Source: JAYWXI01 sp036016955 | GTDB taxonomy: Bacteria > Bacteroidota > Bacteroidia > Flavobacteriales > Weeksellaceae | Assembly (NCBI RefSeq): GCF_036016955.1 | Contig: NZ_JAYWXI010000004.1 | Span: 1-64,000, forward strand | Length of the DNA: 64,000 nt | Direction of reading: 5' to 3' | Shown: positions 16,563 through 24,569 of the stretch, in pieces | How positions within the stretch are numbered: the stretch's first letter is position 1 | Layout of the letters: every line of letters starts with the position of its first letter | Notes under the pieces: model-generated | Seen by the model: only the letters and a program-made list of their open reading frames with translations | What the model was told of the DNA's origin: nothing | Database searches by the model: none | Position numbers and translations under genes: made by a program

Positions 16563-18000
16563 GTATCTAAAAAAAACAAAAATCATAGCCACCTTAGGGC
16601 CGGCTTCTTCCGATAAAGAAACCATTACCAACCTGATTAAAGCCGGAGTGGACGTCTTCCGGATTAATTTTTCCCACGCCGATTACGATTTGGTTAAGCG
16701 CAACGTGGCCACCATCCGCGAAGTAAGCGAAGAACTGGGAACCGGAACCGGTATTCTCGGAGATTTGCAAGGCCCCAAGCTTCGCGTAGGCGTTGTAAAA
16801 GAAGGTTCTTACCTCAACCCCGGCGATATCCTGACGTTCACTAACGAAAAAATCGAAGGCGACTCCTCAAGAGTTTACATGACCTATCAGGATTTTCCAA
16901 AAGACGTTAAAGTCGGCGAACGCATCCTGATTGATGACGGAAAACTCGTTCTCCAAGTTACGGAAACCAACGAAGAAGACACCGTAAAAGCCGTGACCAT
17001 CCAAGGAGGGCCACTAAGCTCCAAAAAAGGCGTCAACCTGCCAAACACCAACGTTTCGTTGCCCGCCTTAACGGAAAAAGACATCGAAGACGCCAACTTC
17101 ATGCTCGACATCGGCTTGGACTGGATTGCTCTTTCCTTCGTTCGCCACGCGCAAGACATCAAGGATTTAAAAGAATTAATCAAGAACCATCCGACCAACA
17201 ATAAAAAAACACCGATTATCGCTAAAATCGAAAAACCCGAAGGCGTTAAAAACATTGACGAAATCCTTCAGGAATGCGACGGCCTCATGGTAGCCCGTGG
17301 AGATTTAGGAGTGGAGGTGCCGATGGAAGAAGTGCCGGCCATCCAAAAAAACCTCGTGGAAAAAGCCCGACTTTATTCCAAACCGGTCATCATCGCCACC
17401 CAAATGATGGAAACCATGATTACCAGCCTCACGCCAACCCGCGCAGAGGTGAACGACGTAGCCAATTCCGTACTGGATGGAGCCGATGCCGTTATGCTAT
17501 CCGGAGAAACCTCCGTGGGAAAATACCCGGTGGAAGTAGTGAAAAACATGTCTAAAATTGTTAAAAACATTGAGAGCACCAACTTCTACCTGAACAAAAA
17601 TGCCCCTATCGAAAAAGATTTTAATTGCATCAGTGATCGTTTCATCACCAATAGAATTTGTTTGGCGGCCGTAAGAATCGCTAAAACCACCGATGTTCAG
17701 GCAATTATTACCTTAACCCATTCGGGGTATACGGCGTTTCAGATTTCGGCGCACCGTCCGAACTCTCACATCATCATCTTCAGCTCCAACCGACGCATTA
17801 TCCCAATGCTAAACCTCCTTTGGGGAGTACGGGCCTACTATTACGACGGCGAGCAATCCACCGACGAAACCATTATTCAGGTAAATAAAATCGCTCAGGA
17901 ATTGGGCTATATCGAATCCGATGATTTTGTACTCAACCTTAACGCCACTCCAGCAGAAGACAGCGGAAAAACCAACACGTTAAGACTGACCAAAATCTAA
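16555..18000 (+). CDS. pyk: Pyruvate kinase
   Basis: Pyruvate kinase makes pyruvate and ATP from phosphoenolpyruvate and ADP, the last step of glycolysis. The protein has 481 residues. Key segments are KIIATLGPAS at the N-terminus, RINFSHAD (substrate Arg), and the active-site signature around PIIAKIEKPEGV, with its catalytic lysine and metal-binding glutamate. MVARGDLGVEVP and VIIATQMMETM follow, and a C-terminal regulatory domain starts at about residue 360. The ATG at 16555 overlaps the preceding gene by 8 bp. A strong terminator follows the stop and closes the operon that begins with acpP. Confidence 0.97.
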   Translation: MNKYLKKTKIIATLGPASSDKETITNLIKAGVDVFRINFSHADYDLVKRNVATIREVSEELGTGTGILGDLQGPKLRVGVVKEGSYLNPGDILTFTNEKIEGDSSRVYMTYQDFPKDVKVGERILIDDGKLVLQVTETNEEDTVKAVTIQGGPLSSKKGVNLPNTNVSLPALTEKDIEDANFMLDIGLDWIALSFVRHAQDIKDLKELIKNHPTNNKKTPIIAKIEKPEGVKNIDEILQECDGLMVARGDLGVEVPMEEVPAIQKNLVEKARLYSKPVIIATQMMETMITSLTPTRAEVNDVANSVLDGADAVMLSGETSVGKYPVEVVKNMSKIVKNIESTNFYLNKNAPIEKDFNCISDRFITNRICLAAVRIAKTTDVQAIITLTHSGYTAFQISAHRPNSHIIIFSSNRRIIPMLNLLWGVRAYYYDGEQSTDETIIQVNKIAQELGYIESDDFVLNLNATPAEDSGKTNTLRLTKI

Positions 18001-18024
18001 AGTTACAATCGTCGCCAAAACTAA

Positions 18025-18060
18025 AACGCCACGCTTTCTTTGAAAGCGTGGCGTTTTTTT
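18025..18060 (+). terminator. Rho-independent terminator after pyk
   Basis: A perfect 14-bp stem, AACGCCACGCTTTC (18025-18038) with GAAAGCGTGGCGTT (18042-18055), and a TTT loop are followed by more T. It lies 25 bp past pyk. Confidence 0.9.
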
Positions 18061-18117
18061 ACATTCTCCAGAAAAAGCTCCCCAATTATTAAGGCTTCTT
18101 TCTCCTCAGAAAAGCCA

Positions 18118-19437
18118 TCAATAAAACCCTATAATGGATTTCTTTACCGTAAATTCATGCAGGGTATAAAGAGACATTTCCACCCCATATCCCGAATTTT
18201 TACGCCCGCTAAAAGGCATTCGGACATCCGAACGAAAAATTTGGTTAACCGCCACACTTCCGCTTTCCAAAGAACGAGCAAAAAACAAAGCCTTTTCTTT
18301 ACTTTTCGTATAAACAGCATTACCCAGTCCGAAAGCCGTCGCATTGGCAATTTCCAACGCCTGCTCATCATTTCTTACCTTAAACACCATCCCCAAAGGC
18401 CCAAACAACTCTTCATCCGCCACAGGGTTGTCCTCATTCATCAAAAGCAAACCCGGCTCGAAAGCCTGATCCCCCACCGCCGTCAAAGGCAGTAAAATCT
18501 CCGCACCATGCCCAATCGCCTTTTCGTATTGCTGCCTCAGTTCCTGAGCCAAATCCTTCCGAGCCATCGCCCCCAAGACCGTACGCGCATCCGTCGGAAT
18601 GCCAGGAGAAAAACTTTGATACGCCTTCAAAAACCGTTGCATAAACGCCTCATAAACCCCTTCGTGAACAATAAAACGTTTGGCTGCCACACACGTTTGA
18701 CCGCTATTTTGAAGCCTCGCTAAAGCCGCATCCTCTGCCGCCTTATCAACCTCCGCATCGTCCAAAACAATAAAAGCATCATTACCGCCCAGTTCCAAAA
18801 CGCATTTCTTCAAATGCCTTCCCGCAATCTCCGCAACCCTTCGCCCTGCCGCCTCGCTCCCCGTAAGGGAAACCGCCCGAACCAAAGAATGCCCAATCAT
18901 CTCCTCTACCACTTCATGAGAAGCTTCCACATGGGTGAAAATCCCCTGAGGGAATCCCGCCGCCCTAAAACACCGCTCAATTGCCCGTCCACTCCCCAAA
19001 CAAATGGAAGCATGCTTCACAACCACCGCATTCCCCGCCAATAAAGCAGGAACAGCAAACCGAAGCACCTGCCAAAACGGAAAATTCCAAGGCATAACCC
19101 CCAACACTATCCCCATAGGCTCATGCCGAATCATGGAAATTTCATAATCGGTTTCCACCCGCTCCTCCTTTAAAACGTTTTCTGCCGATGCATAATAGTC
19201 CACCAAACCAATGCATTTTTCAACCTCCGCCAAAGATTGGGAAATCGGCTTGCCCATTTCCTCGGTGATAAGTCCTCCAAATGCCGCTTTATTTTCCCTT
19301 AAAACAGCCGAAAGCCTAATCAAATACGTTTGCCTCTGCTCGAAAGAATACGCTTTCCACTTCGTAAAAGCCTCCTGTACTCCGGTTAGTAACTTATCTA
19401 CCTTTCCGTTCTCGTCTTTTCCTATTTTATCGTTCAT
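18118..19437 (-). CDS. NAD(P)-dependent aldehyde dehydrogenase (succinate-semialdehyde dehydrogenase-like)
   Basis: This protein oxidises an aldehyde to the acid with NAD or NADP. It has 439 residues and the normal ALDH fold. The general-base glutamate is in KCVLELGGNDAF, the catalytic cysteine in NSGQTCVAAKRF, and the cofactor-binding stretch GVMPWNFPFWQVLRFAVPALLAGN is present in pieces. The short length and the sequence around NSGQTC place it near bacterial succinate-semialdehyde dehydrogenases. I chose the ATG at 19437, 13 bp after the hutG stop and preceded by an A/G-rich stretch. An ATG at 19470 would overlap hutG. It is the last gene of the hutI-hutG operon, so it may handle an aldehyde linked to amino acid breakdown. 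Its true substrate is unknown. Confidence 0.85.
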   Translation of the reverse strand: MNDKIGKDENGKVDKLLTGVQEAFTKWKAYSFEQRQTYLIRLSAVLRENKAAFGGLITEEMGKPISQSLAEVEKCIGLVDYYASAENVLKEERVETDYEISMIRHEPMGIVLGVMPWNFPFWQVLRFAVPALLAGNAVVVKHASICLGSGRAIERCFRAAGFPQGIFTHVEASHEVVEEMIGHSLVRAVSLTGSEAAGRRVAEIAGRHLKKCVLELGGNDAFIVLDDAEVDKAAEDAALARLQNSGQTCVAAKRFIVHEGVYEAFMQRFLKAYQSFSPGIPTDARTVLGAMARKDLAQELRQQYEKAIGHGAEILLPLTAVGDQAFEPGLLLMNEDNPVADEELFGPLGMVFKVRNDEQALEIANATAFGLGNAVYTKSKEKALFFARSLESGSVAVNQIFRSDVRMPFSGRKNSGYGVEMSLYTLHEFTVKKSIIGFY

Positions 19438-19450
19438 TCTTTTTTCTCCG

Positions 19451-20365
19451 TTAAACCATAAACCATTCATTAACCAATGCCGCCGCAAGCCTTGCCGTCC
19501 GATCCTGATCATCGTAAAGCGGATTAACCTCGGCCACATCCAGCGCTACCAACCCTTCCGATTTTAAAAGATGACGGTAAAGCATCATAAATACCGAATC
19601 CGGAAAAACACCGTTATATGCCGCCGCCGACACCCCGGGAGCCACCGCCGCATTAAACACGTCCATACAAATTGTAAGGTAAACCACATCCACCTCCTCC
19701 AAAAATTCGTTGATCCTCAGATAAAGACTAGGCAGGTTTTCAAAAAAAATTTCATCAGCCAAAATATACTTCATCCCAAACTGATCCGCCGTATCGAACA
19801 GCTTCAAGGTATTGGAATTCCGCTGAATACCCACATGAAGCGAATAAATGTCCCCCTCTTGGGCAATCTGCCAAAATCCCGTTCCCGAACTTGCGCCAAC
19901 CTGCGGATCCGGCTCCCGATTATCAAAATGAGCATCCAAATTGATAACCCCTATTTTCTTCTCGGGAAATGCCTTCCGAATTCCCGAATAGTGAGCGTAC
20001 GTTACCTCATGCCCGCCCCCGAGAACAAGAGACTTTCCTCCTTTTCTCAAAACTTGAGCTACCGCTTCCGCCAAACGAGTCTGACTCCGTTCCAAATCGC
20101 CGTCTTCACAAAAAACATCTCCCATATCCCTCAATCGGAAGTCCGGAGAAACAACCGGAAAATTAGCCATGCTCCGACGAATAATCGAAGGAGCCTCCTT
20201 AGCGCCAATCCGCCCTTTATTACGCCTTACGCCCTCGTCTACCGCAAACCCGTGAATCACATAATCCCCCGCAACAACCGACCCGCCTTCTTCTACACGT
20301 TGAAACAGCCTATGATACAAAGGAGTATCGCCATCCAAGCGTCCCTGCCAAACCTTATGCTCCAT
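19451..20365 (-). CDS. hutG: Formimidoylglutamase (arginase/ureohydrolase family)
   Basis: This enzyme hydrolyses N-formimidoyl-L-glutamate to glutamate and formamide, the last step of one histidine degradation route. The 304-residue protein has the arginase-family metal-binding motifs GGGHEVTYAHYSG, NLDAHFDNREPD and CMDVFNAAVAPG. The ATG at 20365 starts MEHKVWQGRLDG, 31 bp after the hutI stop. It lies between hutI and the aldehyde dehydrogenase on one strand. The neighbouring hutI is what decides for HutG over agmatinase or arginase. Confidence 0.88.
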   Translation of the reverse strand: MEHKVWQGRLDGDTPLYHRLFQRVEEGGSVVAGDYVIHGFAVDEGVRRNKGRIGAKEAPSIIRRSMANFPVVSPDFRLRDMGDVFCEDGDLERSQTRLAEAVAQVLRKGGKSLVLGGGHEVTYAHYSGIRKAFPEKKIGVINLDAHFDNREPDPQVGASSGTGFWQIAQEGDIYSLHVGIQRNSNTLKLFDTADQFGMKYILADEIFFENLPSLYLRINEFLEEVDVVYLTICMDVFNAAVAPGVSAAAYNGVFPDSVFMMLYRHLLKSEGLVALDVAEVNPLYDDQDRTARLAAALVNEWFMV

Positions 20366-20396
20366 AATCCAAAATAATAATCTATCCTTTTTTCTT

Positions 20397-21617
20397 TTAA
20401 CCTTTACATCCGTCCATATAAACCATCGAAGGCCAAAGCTGTCCTTGTTGATACAACACGTTTTGGAAGTTATCCGTATCATAAACCACAAAATCGGCTT
20501 TTTTGCCAGCATCCAAAATCCCTCGATCATCCAAACCCAAAGCATGCACCGCACGGTACGTCATCCCCGCCAACACCTCGGCGGTAGAGAGTTTTTCGTA
20601 AGTCGCCAAAATAGACGCTTGCGTCACCAAATTTCCCATCGGTGCCGATCCCGGGTTCCAATCCGAAGCAATAGCCAAAATACCACCAGCATCTAAAAGC
20701 TTTCGTGCCGGTGTAAAAGGCTCTCCCAAGCCCAAACTCGCTCCCGGCAAAGCCACCGCCACCGTTTCGGAAGAAGCCAAGAAAGCAATATCCTCCGCCA
20801 CCGTAGCTTCCAAATGATCCGCTGAACGGGCTCCCACCTCCACTGCTATTCTGGAGCTTCCCGGCGTAAACTGATCCGCATGAACCGTCACCTCAAATCC
20901 CATCGCTTTGGCCTTCTGCAAAAAAAGAAGACTCTCCTGCGGCTGAAAAGCCGATTTTTCAATAAAAATATCCACCCGATCCGAAAGCCCTTCCGCCTTG
21001 ACTTCAGGCAAAATTTCCCGCAAAACATAATCCAAATAATCCGACGGGCTCCCCTCAAAATCTTTAGGCTTCATATGAGCTGCCAAACAAGTGGAAATCA
21101 AACTCGCCTTAGTATGCTTCTTAGCCGATGCAATCACACGAAGCATCTTCAACTCCTGAACCTTGTTTAATCCATAGCCCGATTTAATTTCAATGGTAGT
21201 AATCCCCAGTCGAACCAACGAAGCAATTCGCGGAAGCAAAAGTGCCAAAAGTTCTTCTTCCGAAGCCTCACGAGTATGCTGCACCGAACTCCAAATCCCA
21301 CCGCCTGCCGCCGCAATCTCCAAATACGACTTCCCCGCATTGCGCATTGCAAAATCATTAGCCCGATTTCCGCCAAAACAAATATGAGTATGGCAATCCG
21401 TATAAGCCGGCAAGGCCACCTTATCGCCTTCAATACGCTCCACGTCGGAAGCCAACCGCTCCAAATCGGAAAAAGCCCCAACACGTTCAATGCGACCGTC
21501 TTCGGCTACCAATATACCACCGTTTTCAATCACCTCCAATTGTTCGTCCTCCAATTTCCCCCTCAAAGGCAAATGCCGTAAGGGTACAATCTGTTTGAAT
21601 GGTCCTATAAGTTTCAT
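20397..21617 (-). CDS. hutI: Imidazolonepropionase
   Basis: HutI hydrolyses 4-imidazolone-5-propionate to N-formimidoyl-glutamate, the third step of histidine catabolism. The 406-residue amidohydrolase has the metal-binding DCHTHICFGGNRA, the FGGNRANDF loop, EIKSGYGL, VHADQFTP and the late aspartate region AIASDWNPGSAP. The start is the ATG at 21617 (MKLIGPFKQIVPL). It heads the operon hutI-hutG-aldehyde dehydrogenase and is divergent from ruvB. hutH and hutU are not in the window. Confidence 0.95.
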   Translation of the reverse strand: MKLIGPFKQIVPLRHLPLRGKLEDEQLEVIENGGILVAEDGRIERVGAFSDLERLASDVERIEGDKVALPAYTDCHTHICFGGNRANDFAMRNAGKSYLEIAAAGGGIWSSVQHTREASEEELLALLLPRIASLVRLGITTIEIKSGYGLNKVQELKMLRVIASAKKHTKASLISTCLAAHMKPKDFEGSPSDYLDYVLREILPEVKAEGLSDRVDIFIEKSAFQPQESLLFLQKAKAMGFEVTVHADQFTPGSSRIAVEVGARSADHLEATVAEDIAFLASSETVAVALPGASLGLGEPFTPARKLLDAGGILAIASDWNPGSAPMGNLVTQASILATYEKLSTAEVLAGMTYRAVHALGLDDRGILDAGKKADFVVYDTDNFQNVLYQQGQLWPSMVYMDGCKG

Positions 21618-21734
21618 AGCCGTAAATTTAGTTTTTTTATTTTGAATATTCCCTCCCGACCACCGCAAAGCCCAAACGCTGAGAAATCCAATCCTGTTGA
21701 CCAAAAAATGCTATCTTTGAAACAAAATTTCATA

Positions 21735-22757
21735 ATGCCCGAGTTTTTGCATCCCAATAAAGAAAATTATTCCCCTGACGAACTCCTCCATGAAGAACAA
21801 ATCCGCCCCCAAAGTTTCGACGACTTTGCCGGACAAAGAAAAACATTGGACAACTTGGAAGTTTTTGTCGCCGCTGCAAAAAATAGAGGAAAAGCCTTGG
21901 ATCACGTTTTACTCCACGGCCCCCCGGGGCTTGGAAAAACCACTTTGGCTCACATTATCGCCAATGAATTAGGCGTAAACTGCAAAATCACCTCCGGACC
22001 CGTGTTAGACAAGCCAGGCAGCCTTGCCGGACTACTGACCAATTTGGAAGAAAACGACGTACTCTTTATCGACGAAATCCACCGACTCTCCCCTGTAGTG
22101 GAGGAATACCTCTACTCTGCCATGGAAGATTATAAAATCGACATCATGCTGGAAAACGGCCCCAACGCCCGAAGCGTCCAAATCGGCCTCAATCCCTTCA
22201 CCCTGGTTGGAGCAACCACAAGAAGCGGGATGCTTACCAAACCCATGCTCGCTCGATTCGGAATCCAATCCCGATTGGAATACTATAACATCGAACTGCT
22301 TTCCACCATCATCCAACGCAGTGCCAGGGTTCTCGGTGTAAAAATATACGAAGACGCCGCCATCGAAATTGCCCGGAGAAGCCGAGGAACTCCCCGAATT
22401 GCCAACGCCCTGCTACGCAGAGTAAGAGACTTTGCCGAAATAAAAGGCAACGGCGAAATTGAAACCAACATCACCAAATTTGCCTTAAACTCTCTCAACG
22501 TCGATGAATTCGGACTCGACGAAATGGATAACAAAATACTGAAAGTCATGATTGAAAACTTCAGGGGAAGACCCGTCGGCATCTCAGCCTTAGCCACCTC
22601 CATAGGGGAAAACCCCGAAACACTGGAAGAAGTTTACGAACCCTTCCTCATCCAAGAGGGCTTTATCATCCGTACTCCTAGAGGACGGGAAGTAACCCGC
22701 AAAGCCTACCTGCATCTTAACCTAACCCCTAACCCCAATCCGGGAGAGTTATTTTAA
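21735..22757 (+). CDS. ruvB: Holliday junction DNA helicase RuvB
   Basis: RuvB is the hexameric AAA+ motor of RuvABC branch migration at Holliday junctions. The 340-residue protein has Walker A GPPGLGKTT, Walker B LFIDEIHRL, sensor 1 in VGATTRSG, the arginine-finger region and a winged-helix C-terminus. The start is the ATG at 21735 (MPEFLHPNKENYS), and the first block matching relatives is RPQSFDDFAGQ. A -7 element, TATCTTTG (21712-21719), lies 15 bp before it without a TTG at the proper distance. The MBL-fold gene follows in the same direction after 37 bp. Confidence 0.96.
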   Translation: MPEFLHPNKENYSPDELLHEEQIRPQSFDDFAGQRKTLDNLEVFVAAAKNRGKALDHVLLHGPPGLGKTTLAHIIANELGVNCKITSGPVLDKPGSLAGLLTNLEENDVLFIDEIHRLSPVVEEYLYSAMEDYKIDIMLENGPNARSVQIGLNPFTLVGATTRSGMLTKPMLARFGIQSRLEYYNIELLSTIIQRSARVLGVKIYEDAAIEIARRSRGTPRIANALLRRVRDFAEIKGNGEIETNITKFALNSLNVDEFGLDEMDNKILKVMIENFRGRPVGISALATSIGENPETLEEVYEPFLIQEGFIIRTPRGREVTRKAYLHLNLTPNPNPGELF

Positions 22758-22794
22758 ATGAAAATCATCCCTTACAAATTTAAAATCAAAAACA

Positions 22795-23661
22795 ATGAAA
22801 CTATACCCCATCCAATGCGGAAAATTTAAACTCGACGGAGGAGCCATGTTCGGCGTCGTCCCCAAGTCCCTATGGCAAAAAACCAACCCCGCTGACGAAA
22901 ACAACCTCATCGATCTGGGAATGCGGTCTCTCCTGATCGAAGACGGTAAAAAACTCATTTTGATCGACTGCGGGTTAGGCGACAAACAAGATGAAAAATT
23001 CTTCGGCCATTACGCCCTCTCCGGCGACGATTCCCTCGACAAAAACCTAAAAAAATTCGGATTTGTAAGGGAAGACATTACCGATGTCTTTCTGACCCAT
23101 CTGCATTTTGATCATTGCGGAGGCGCCATCGAATGGAACGACGATAAATCCGGCTACCGCCCCGCTTTTAAAAATGCACGGTTCTGGTCCAACGAAAACC
23201 ATTGGGAATGGGCCACCAACCCCAACCCGAGAGAAAAAGCTTCGTTTCTGAAAGAAAACATTCTGCCCATCAAAGAAAGCGGACAGCTGGATTTCCTCCC
23301 CCTCCCCCAAACAGGATCTTACGGCTTTGCTCCCGATCTGAAAATGGATGTGATTTTCGTAGACGGTCATACCGAAAAGCAAATGCTCCCCGTCATCAAA
23401 TACCAAGACCAAACCATCGTCTTTGCCGCCGACTTAATCCCTACAGCAGGACATATCCCCTTGGTTTACGTCATGGGATACGACACCCGACCGCTTCTAA
23501 CCATGGAAGAAAAAGACAAATTCCTAAAACAATGCGTCGAAAACAATTACCTGCTATTCTTTGAACACGACGCCCATCACGAACTCGCCTCCTTGAAAAT
23601 GACCGAAAAAGGAGTTCGGCTGGATCAAACCTACCAATTCAATGAAGTATTCGGGTATTAA
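22795..23661 (+). CDS. MBL-fold metallo-hydrolase
   Basis: This 288-residue metallo-beta-lactamase-fold hydrolase binds two metals through THLHFDHCGG (HxHxDH), a further histidine in FVDGHTEKQM, the aspartate in FAADLIP, and a late histidine in FFEHDAHHE. There is no signal peptide, so it is cytoplasmic. Its sequence type suggests lactonase-like or general hydrolase relatives (the AHL lactonase/YtnP kind), but the substrate cannot be read from the sequence. It lies 37 bp after ruvB. An inverted repeat (23680-23714) follows its stop. Confidence 0.85.
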   Translation: MKLYPIQCGKFKLDGGAMFGVVPKSLWQKTNPADENNLIDLGMRSLLIEDGKKLILIDCGLGDKQDEKFFGHYALSGDDSLDKNLKKFGFVREDITDVFLTHLHFDHCGGAIEWNDDKSGYRPAFKNARFWSNENHWEWATNPNPREKASFLKENILPIKESGQLDFLPLPQTGSYGFAPDLKMDVIFVDGHTEKQMLPVIKYQDQTIVFAADLIPTAGHIPLVYVMGYDTRPLLTMEEKDKFLKQCVENNYLLFFEHDAHHELASLKMTEKGVRLDQTYQFNEVFGY

Positions 23662-23679
23662 TCTCAAAAAACAATCCCG

Positions 23680-23714
23680 TTTCCGCTCAAAATCCTATCG
23701 GCTTTGAGCGGAAA
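23680..23714. terminator. Inverted repeat, weak terminator
   Basis: A perfect 12-bp inverted repeat, TTTCCGCTCAAA (23680-23691) with TTTGAGCGGAAA (23703-23714), and an 11-nt loop follow the metallo-hydrolase gene. Only TGAATTTTA follows, so it is either a weak terminator or an mRNA-protecting hairpin. Confidence 0.45.
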
Positions 23715-23840
23715 TGAATTTTACCACACTCCGTATTATCCGAAACCAACCTCTTCCAATTTGAAAATTTTATTATATTTGAACCTCGGAATCAAGAACA
23801 CAATGCTTCATTCCATCAAAAAAATTAGATTTTATCTCTT

Positions 23841-24479
23841 ATGAGTCCAAACGAAGGCGGAACTGCATCGCCCGAACCCGAGCCGAAAATCATCGGCCTG
23901 ACCGGCGGCATCGCTTCCGGAAAAACCACCGTTGCCCAATGGATCGAAGCCATGGGATTTCCCGTCTACTACTCGGATCAACAAGCCAAAGACCTCGTAA
24001 ATAAAGACCTCGGCCTAAAACAAAAAATTAAAAACCTCTTAGGAGAAGCCGCCTACAATACCGAAGGTCTGTACGATCGCAAATACGTTAGCAGCAAAGT
24101 CTTTGAAAATAAAGCCCTCTTAGAACAGCTCAACCAACTGATTCATCCCGCCGTGAAGACAGACTTCCAAACTTGGCTGAAACAACAAAACAACCACCAA
24201 ATAATCTTCAAGGAAACCGCTCTTCTATTCGAACTGGGACTGGATCGGGACTGCGACAAAACCCTTTTGGTAACCGCCGAAGACAACCTCAGAATGAAAC
24301 GCGTCATGGATAGGGACGGAAAAACCTATCGGGAAGTCGAAAACATCATGAACAAACAAATGCCCGAAAAAGACAAACTAAAACGGGCCGATTTTGTGAT
24401 TCACAACAATTCCACCTTGGAAAACCTCAAGCAAGAAACCCTGAATGCAATAGCAAAAATAACCGAAGAATTTCTTTAA
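23841..24479 (+). CDS. coaE: Dephospho-CoA kinase
   Basis: CoaE phosphorylates the 3'-OH of dephospho-CoA, the final step of coenzyme A synthesis. The 212-residue P-loop kinase has Walker A GGIASGKTT at about residues 21-29. The lid and CoA-binding segments are in YYSDQQAKDLV and RVMDRDGKTYREVENIM. The first 15 residues (rich in Pro, Glu and Ser) are an unconserved extension. A -7-like element, TATATTTG (23774-23781), lies 59 bp upstream, with a TTG at 23761 that is too close to be a standard -33. A bidirectional terminator separates it from argS. Confidence 0.94.
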   Translation: MSPNEGGTASPEPEPKIIGLTGGIASGKTTVAQWIEAMGFPVYYSDQQAKDLVNKDLGLKQKIKNLLGEAAYNTEGLYDRKYVSSKVFENKALLEQLNQLIHPAVKTDFQTWLKQQNNHQIIFKETALLFELGLDRDCDKTLLVTAEDNLRMKRVMDRDGKTYREVENIMNKQMPEKDKLKRADFVIHNNSTLENLKQETLNAIAKITEEFL

Positions 24480-24513
24480 GCCCTTCGGTTCCATCTTTTT
24501 ACTTTACAACTTA

Positions 24514-24541
24514 AAAAGCGGCCTCTTTCGAGACCGCTTTT
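24514..24541. terminator. Bidirectional terminator between coaE and argS
   Basis: The stem is AAAAGCGGCCTC (24514-24525) with GAGACCGCTTTT (24530-24541), with one mismatch. A/T tracts on both sides could serve both convergent genes. Confidence 0.7.
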
Positions 24542-24569
24542 CGTTCTTTCTATTGGAAAAATAAAACCT

